This document shows positions 60,959-64,000 of a DNA stretch of 64,000 nucleotides, in pieces. The notes beneath the pieces are model-generated. The model searched no databases, was not told the DNA's origin, and worked only from the letters and a program-made list of their open reading frames with translations. The DNA lies in the NCBI RefSeq assembly GCF_009258225.1, contig NZ_CP043617.1, positions 124,001 to 188,000 of the forward strand. The letters run 5' to 3'. Position 1 is the first letter of the stretch. Each line of letters begins with the position of its first letter. Source of the stretch: Sulfurimonas lithotrophica. Lineage in GTDB: Bacteria > Campylobacterota > Campylobacteria > Campylobacterales > Sulfurimonadaceae. The translations under genes were made by a program, and so were the position numbers.

Positions 60959-62053
60959 ATGCAAGATAAATACAATATAGATTCCCATAAGCTTAGTCTA
61001 CATCCAGTAAGAGTTGCTAAGTGGTATGAAGCTAAAGATGATTGGGAAAAACTAAAAAAAATCTATCCCATATATGTAGAAATTTCTCCATATGGAGGAT
61101 GTAACCATAGATGTACTTTTTGTGCGCTTGATTATATGGGCTATGAAAATATAGGTTTAGATTTTGATGTCCTTAAAAATACAATTTCAAATATGGCAAA
61201 AAACGGTGTAAAAAGTATAATGTTCGCAGGGGAAGGTGAACCTTTACTTTTTAAAAATTTAGATCTTATTGTAGAACATTCTTCCAAAGTAGGAATAGAT
61301 ACATCACTAACTACCAACTTTGTACCACTCAATAAAAAAAACATACAAAGGTGTATTGAGAACTGTTCATGGATCAAAGTAAGTTTAAATGCGGGAACCG
61401 CACAAAGTTATGCTGATATCCATCAAACAAAAGAAGAGGATTTTGATAGAGTCTTAAGTAATCTAAAATATGCCCTTGAATATAGAAAAGAAAACAACTT
61501 GAAATGTACGGTTGGTGTACAAATGCTGTTACTTCCGGAAAACAAAGATGAGGTTAAGAACCTAGCTGAGATTTGTAGAGAAATAGGTGTTGATTATTTA
61601 GTAGTAAAACCGTATTCACAACATCTATCTAGCAAAACAACTAAGTATAAAGATATAGATTATTCTCAAATGCTTCATATCGAAGATGAGCTAAATAGTA
61701 TTTCAGATGATAATTTTAATATTGTATTTCGTGCAAATACTATGAAAAAATATGTACAAAAGAAACAATCTTATGACAAATGTCATTCTACACCATTTTT
61801 TTGGGGATATATTGCGGCAGACGGTAAAGTATTCGGTTGTAGTGCATATCTCGGTAAAGATGAGTTCTGTTACGGAAATATTTATGATAACAGTTTTGAA
61901 GAGATTTGGGAGAGTGAAAAAAGAAAAAAATCTTATGAGTATGTACAAAATGAACTGGATATAAAAAACTGCAGAGTAAATTGTAGAATGGACGAAGTAA
62001 ACAGATATCTTTATAGACTCAAAAAGCCTCAAGAACATGATAATTTTATTTAA
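60959..62053 (+). CDS. Radical SAM/SPASM protein
   Basis: The 364-residue protein has a radical SAM motif C-x3-C-x2-C at Cys48, Cys52 and Cys55 (CNHRCTFC) with GGCNHR upstream, and the glycine-rich FAGEGEPLLF strand. A C-terminal SPASM domain (about 275-355) has CHSTPFFWGYIAADGKVFGCSAYLG and CRVNCRMDEVNRYL with a GNIYDNSFEEIWES element. The order is the usual one, unlike the protein at 56107. It begins a new plus-strand operon with a sugar epimerase and a split transketolase, so a carbohydrate substrate is likely but unproven. The DNA is less AT-rich than the island to the left. Confidence 0.85.
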   Translation: MQDKYNIDSHKLSLHPVRVAKWYEAKDDWEKLKKIYPIYVEISPYGGCNHRCTFCALDYMGYENIGLDFDVLKNTISNMAKNGVKSIMFAGEGEPLLFKNLDLIVEHSSKVGIDTSLTTNFVPLNKKNIQRCIENCSWIKVSLNAGTAQSYADIHQTKEEDFDRVLSNLKYALEYRKENNLKCTVGVQMLLLPENKDEVKNLAEICREIGVDYLVVKPYSQHLSSKTTKYKDIDYSQMLHIEDELNSISDDNFNIVFRANTMKKYVQKKQSYDKCHSTPFFWGYIAADGKVFGCSAYLGKDEFCYGNIYDNSFEEIWESEKRKKSYEYVQNELDIKNCRVNCRMDEVNRYLYRLKKPQEHDNFI

Positions 62054-62062
62054 GGGATATAG

Positions 62063-63046
62063 ATGAAAGCAGTTGTAACAGGTGGAGCAGGCTTTATAGG
62101 TTCACATATGGTTGACTTGTTGGTCTCTAAAGATTATGAAGTTATAGTTATAGATAATCTCGCTAACGGAAGATTGGATAATATTGAGCATCATAAGGGA
62201 AAAGTCAAGTTTGTTCAAGCTGATATAGGTGATTATGACATCTCTTTAGATGAGTATTTTTCTGATGTTGACTATGTCTTTCATTATGCTGCTCTTGCTG
62301 ATATCGTGCCATCTATAAACAACCCTGTAAAATATCACAAAGCAAATGTAGATGGAACTATAAACGTTTTAGAAGCTGCAAAAAAATCTAAAAATCTAAA
62401 GAAGTTTGTATATGCAGCATCTAGTTCTTGTTATGGTATCCCTGATATTTATCCTACCCCCGAGACAAGCCCGATAGCTCCTGAATATCCTTATGCTCAT
62501 ACAAAAACAGTAGGTGAGCAGTATGTTATGCATTGGGGGCAGCTTTACAATATGCCGGTAGTGTCAATGAGGTTTTTTAATGTATATGGTATTAGACATC
62601 GTACAAGCGGTACGTACGGTGCAGTATTTGGAGTATTTTTAGCTCAACTTTTAAACAACAAACCACTTACAATTGTTGGTGATGGCGAACAGACAAGGGA
62701 TTTCACTTATGTTACAGATGTAGTAGATGCTTGTTATATTGCAGCACAGAGTAATGTAACTAATGAGATATTTAACGTTGGAAGCGATAACACTTATAGT
62801 ATTAATTATTTGGTAGAACTACTTGGTGGTGAGAAAAAGTTCATACCAAAAAGACCTGGTGAACCGGATTGTACATATGCAGATATTACAAAGATTAAAA
62901 AGGTTCTCGGCTGGACTCCAAAGGTCAGTTTTGAAGACGGTGTAAAAATTATGCTTGAAAATATTGAACAGTGGCGTGAAGCACCGGTATGGGATGAAGA
63001 TTCTATCAAAGATGCAACTAAAGAGTGGTTTGAATGTTTAAGTTAA
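62063..63046 (+). CDS. NAD-dependent nucleotide-sugar epimerase (GalE-like SDR)
   Basis: The 327-residue extended SDR has the NAD loop TGGAGFIGSHM (residues 6-16), a Ser triad at 120-122 (SSS in ASSSCYG) and catalytic Tyr144-x3-Lys148 (YPYAHTKT). RRFNVYG-like SMRFFNVYGIRHR and GDGEQTRDFTYVTDVVDA are the usual UDP-glucose 4-epimerase family blocks. It likely interconverts a hexose or uronic acid nucleotide. It follows the radical SAM gene by 9 bp and overlaps the transketolase gene by 13. Confidence 0.88.
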   Translation: MKAVVTGGAGFIGSHMVDLLVSKDYEVIVIDNLANGRLDNIEHHKGKVKFVQADIGDYDISLDEYFSDVDYVFHYAALADIVPSINNPVKYHKANVDGTINVLEAAKKSKNLKKFVYAASSSCYGIPDIYPTPETSPIAPEYPYAHTKTVGEQYVMHWGQLYNMPVVSMRFFNVYGIRHRTSGTYGAVFGVFLAQLLNNKPLTIVGDGEQTRDFTYVTDVVDACYIAAQSNVTNEIFNVGSDNTYSINYLVELLGGEKKFIPKRPGEPDCTYADITKIKKVLGWTPKVSFEDGVKIMLENIEQWREAPVWDEDSIKDATKEWFECLS

Positions 63047-63831
63047 ACTCACAAGATATTCGTAAAAAAACGATAGCCCTCTCATGCAATAGCGGTGCAG
63101 GACATTTAGCACCTTCTCTATCGTGTGTAGAGATATTAACTACGCTCTTTCGTGATTTTTTGAACTATAATCAAGCAGATTCAAAAGATGAAAGTAGAGA
63201 TAGGCTCATATTTTCCAAGGGTCATGGTGCTTATGCGTATTATGTGATTTTAAACGAGCTTGGTTTTCTTCCAAAAGATGAGTTGGATAACTTCTACAAC
63301 GGTGCAAGTATAAAAGGGTGTTTGACTCAGAATTTGGATTATATGATTGAAGCATCTACGGGCTCTTTGGGACATGGTCTGCCAATATCTGTAGGTATAG
63401 CACAGGCATTAAAGATGCAAAACAAAAAACAAAAAGTCGTGTGTATAGTGGGTGATGGAGAGATGCAAGAGGGGAGTAACTTTGAAGCACTAAATCTTGC
63501 ATATAGATTTAAACTAGATAACTTGCTTTTAATTGTAGATGCTAATAATCTTCAAGCGATGGATAAAGTTTCAGATGTTGGATTAGATAATGATAGACTT
63601 TCTAAAGTTCTAAGTGTATATACCGATAATTTTTCAAGAATAAACGGGCACGATGAAGTTGAGCTGAAAAAAGAGATGGGTAAATTTTTTAATGAAAAAA
63701 ATAATAGTCTGTCTATCATGCTTTGTGATACTCTAAAGGGTAAGGGCGTAGATGTATGTGAGAACTCTATAGCCCATCATTTTAGATGTCCGACACAAGA
63801 TGGATATGTATTAGGTTGTGATGATGAATAG
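63034..63831 (+). CDS. Transketolase, N-terminal (TPP-binding) subunit
   Basis: The 265-residue protein matches the N-terminal third of transketolase, including the thiamine diphosphate motif GDGEMQEGSNFEAL (about residues 147-160) and GHGAYAYYV, GSLGHGLPISVGIAQA and DANNLQAMDKVSDV. Split transketolases work as a complex with a C-terminal subunit, whose start at 63821 overlaps by 11 bases. In a sugar cluster this pair may supply or attach a two-carbon unit instead of serving the pentose pathway. Confidence 0.9.
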   Translation: MFKLNSQDIRKKTIALSCNSGAGHLAPSLSCVEILTTLFRDFLNYNQADSKDESRDRLIFSKGHGAYAYYVILNELGFLPKDELDNFYNGASIKGCLTQNLDYMIEASTGSLGHGLPISVGIAQALKMQNKKQKVVCIVGDGEMQEGSNFEALNLAYRFKLDNLLLIVDANNLQAMDKVSDVGLDNDRLSKVLSVYTDNFSRINGHDEVELKKEMGKFFNEKNNSLSIMLCDTLKGKGVDVCENSIAHHFRCPTQDGYVLGCDDE

Positions 63832-64000
63832 TCTAGTTTCAAAACAGATGGTAATGAAAGAAATATACAAATATTTTAAAGCTGATGAAACTATGGCATT
63901 ACTTGTAGGAGACATGGGTTTTGCAGTCTTAGATGAGTTTTTTCAAAATCATAAAGGTAGAACGTTTAATACTGGAATTTGTGAACAGGCTACAATAAGC
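63821..64000 (+). CDS. Transketolase, C-terminal subunit (partial, right end outside window)
   Basis: An ATG ATG pair at 63821/63824 opens a frame that continues to the window edge, about 60 residues. VGDMGFAVLDEFFQN and RTFNTGICEQATIS match the pyrimidine-binding domain at the start of the transketolase C-terminal subunit, including the E-x-x near GICEQ that contacts the cofactor. It overlaps the N-terminal subunit gene by 11 bp, so the two subunits are coupled. Confidence 0.88.
   Translation, partial: MMNSLVSKQMVMKEIYKYFKADETMALLVGDMGFAVLDEFFQNHKGRTFNTGICEQATIS

Overview
The window is AT-rich chromosomal DNA from a free-living member of the Campylobacterota (Epsilonproteobacteria), most likely a Sulfurimonas-like organism. 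The evidence is gene order and content: an NFACT protein, a small charged protein, cdsA, dxr and tsaD in a row; recA, eno, a DivIC-like protein and an AMIN-domain protein in a row; mqnD of the futalosine menaquinone route; fliQ next to murB; an SQR-like flavoprotein; and several flagellins beside nonulosonic acid genes. The genus is inferred from memory of related genomes, not from a search. I see no rRNA, tRNA, CRISPR array, transposase or prophage gene.

Layout. Positions 1-2525 (minus strand) hold a BtuB/BtuF-like outer-membrane and periplasmic uptake pair, preceded by a less AT-rich leader with a possible 50-codon ORF. Positions 2.7-13.3 kb are mostly housekeeping: two acyltransferase-type proteins, glutaminase, the NFACT-cdsA-dxr-tsaD run, thiol peroxidase, a small beta-barrel protein, and murB-fliQ-mqnD. 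Positions 13.5-19 kb hold a PAS-GGDEF-EAL signalling protein and a probable zinc-uptake module with no ABC ATPase. Positions 19-25 kb carry recA, eno, two envelope proteins, MgtE and a CorC-type protein. Positions 25-37 kb (mostly minus strand) carry a soluble chemoreceptor with its PAS partner, an SQR-like enzyme, asparagine synthetase with two methyltransferases, an antiporter, biotin synthase, a phosphoesterase and topA.

Positions 37-64 kb form a flagellin and surface-glycan region. Three tandem flagellins lie at 37197-41205. The first two have sigma-28 promoters and the third a sigma-54 promoter, and their variable centres are mosaic. A convergent block follows with a Maf-type glycosyltransferase, neuA, neuC, neuB and a GmhA-like isomerase. 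From 46671 to about 60820 the DNA is visibly more AT-rich. It encodes four CgeB-like glycosyltransferases, a sulfotransferase-like protein, a methyltransferase, a NodU/CmcH-type carbamoyltransferase, two radical SAM enzymes, an epimerase and a DegT aminotransferase. From 60959 the composition returns toward normal, with a radical SAM/SPASM protein, a sugar epimerase and a split transketolase that runs off the window.

The most interesting signal is recombinational. Two glycosyltransferase genes start with an apparently identical 686-bp segment and then diverge completely, and one of them shares its C-terminal end with a third paralogue. Next door, the flagellins carry patchwork exchange. I infer a locus in which both the flagellin and the enzymes that may decorate it are remodelled by homologous recombination, with unusual tailoring chemistry (sulfo, methyl, carbamoyl and radical SAM). 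A link between the island and flagellin is inferred from position only. A second recurring pattern is genes whose ATG lies 6-7 bases after a TATAAT-like -10 box with no ribosome binding site, which suggests leaderless mRNAs.
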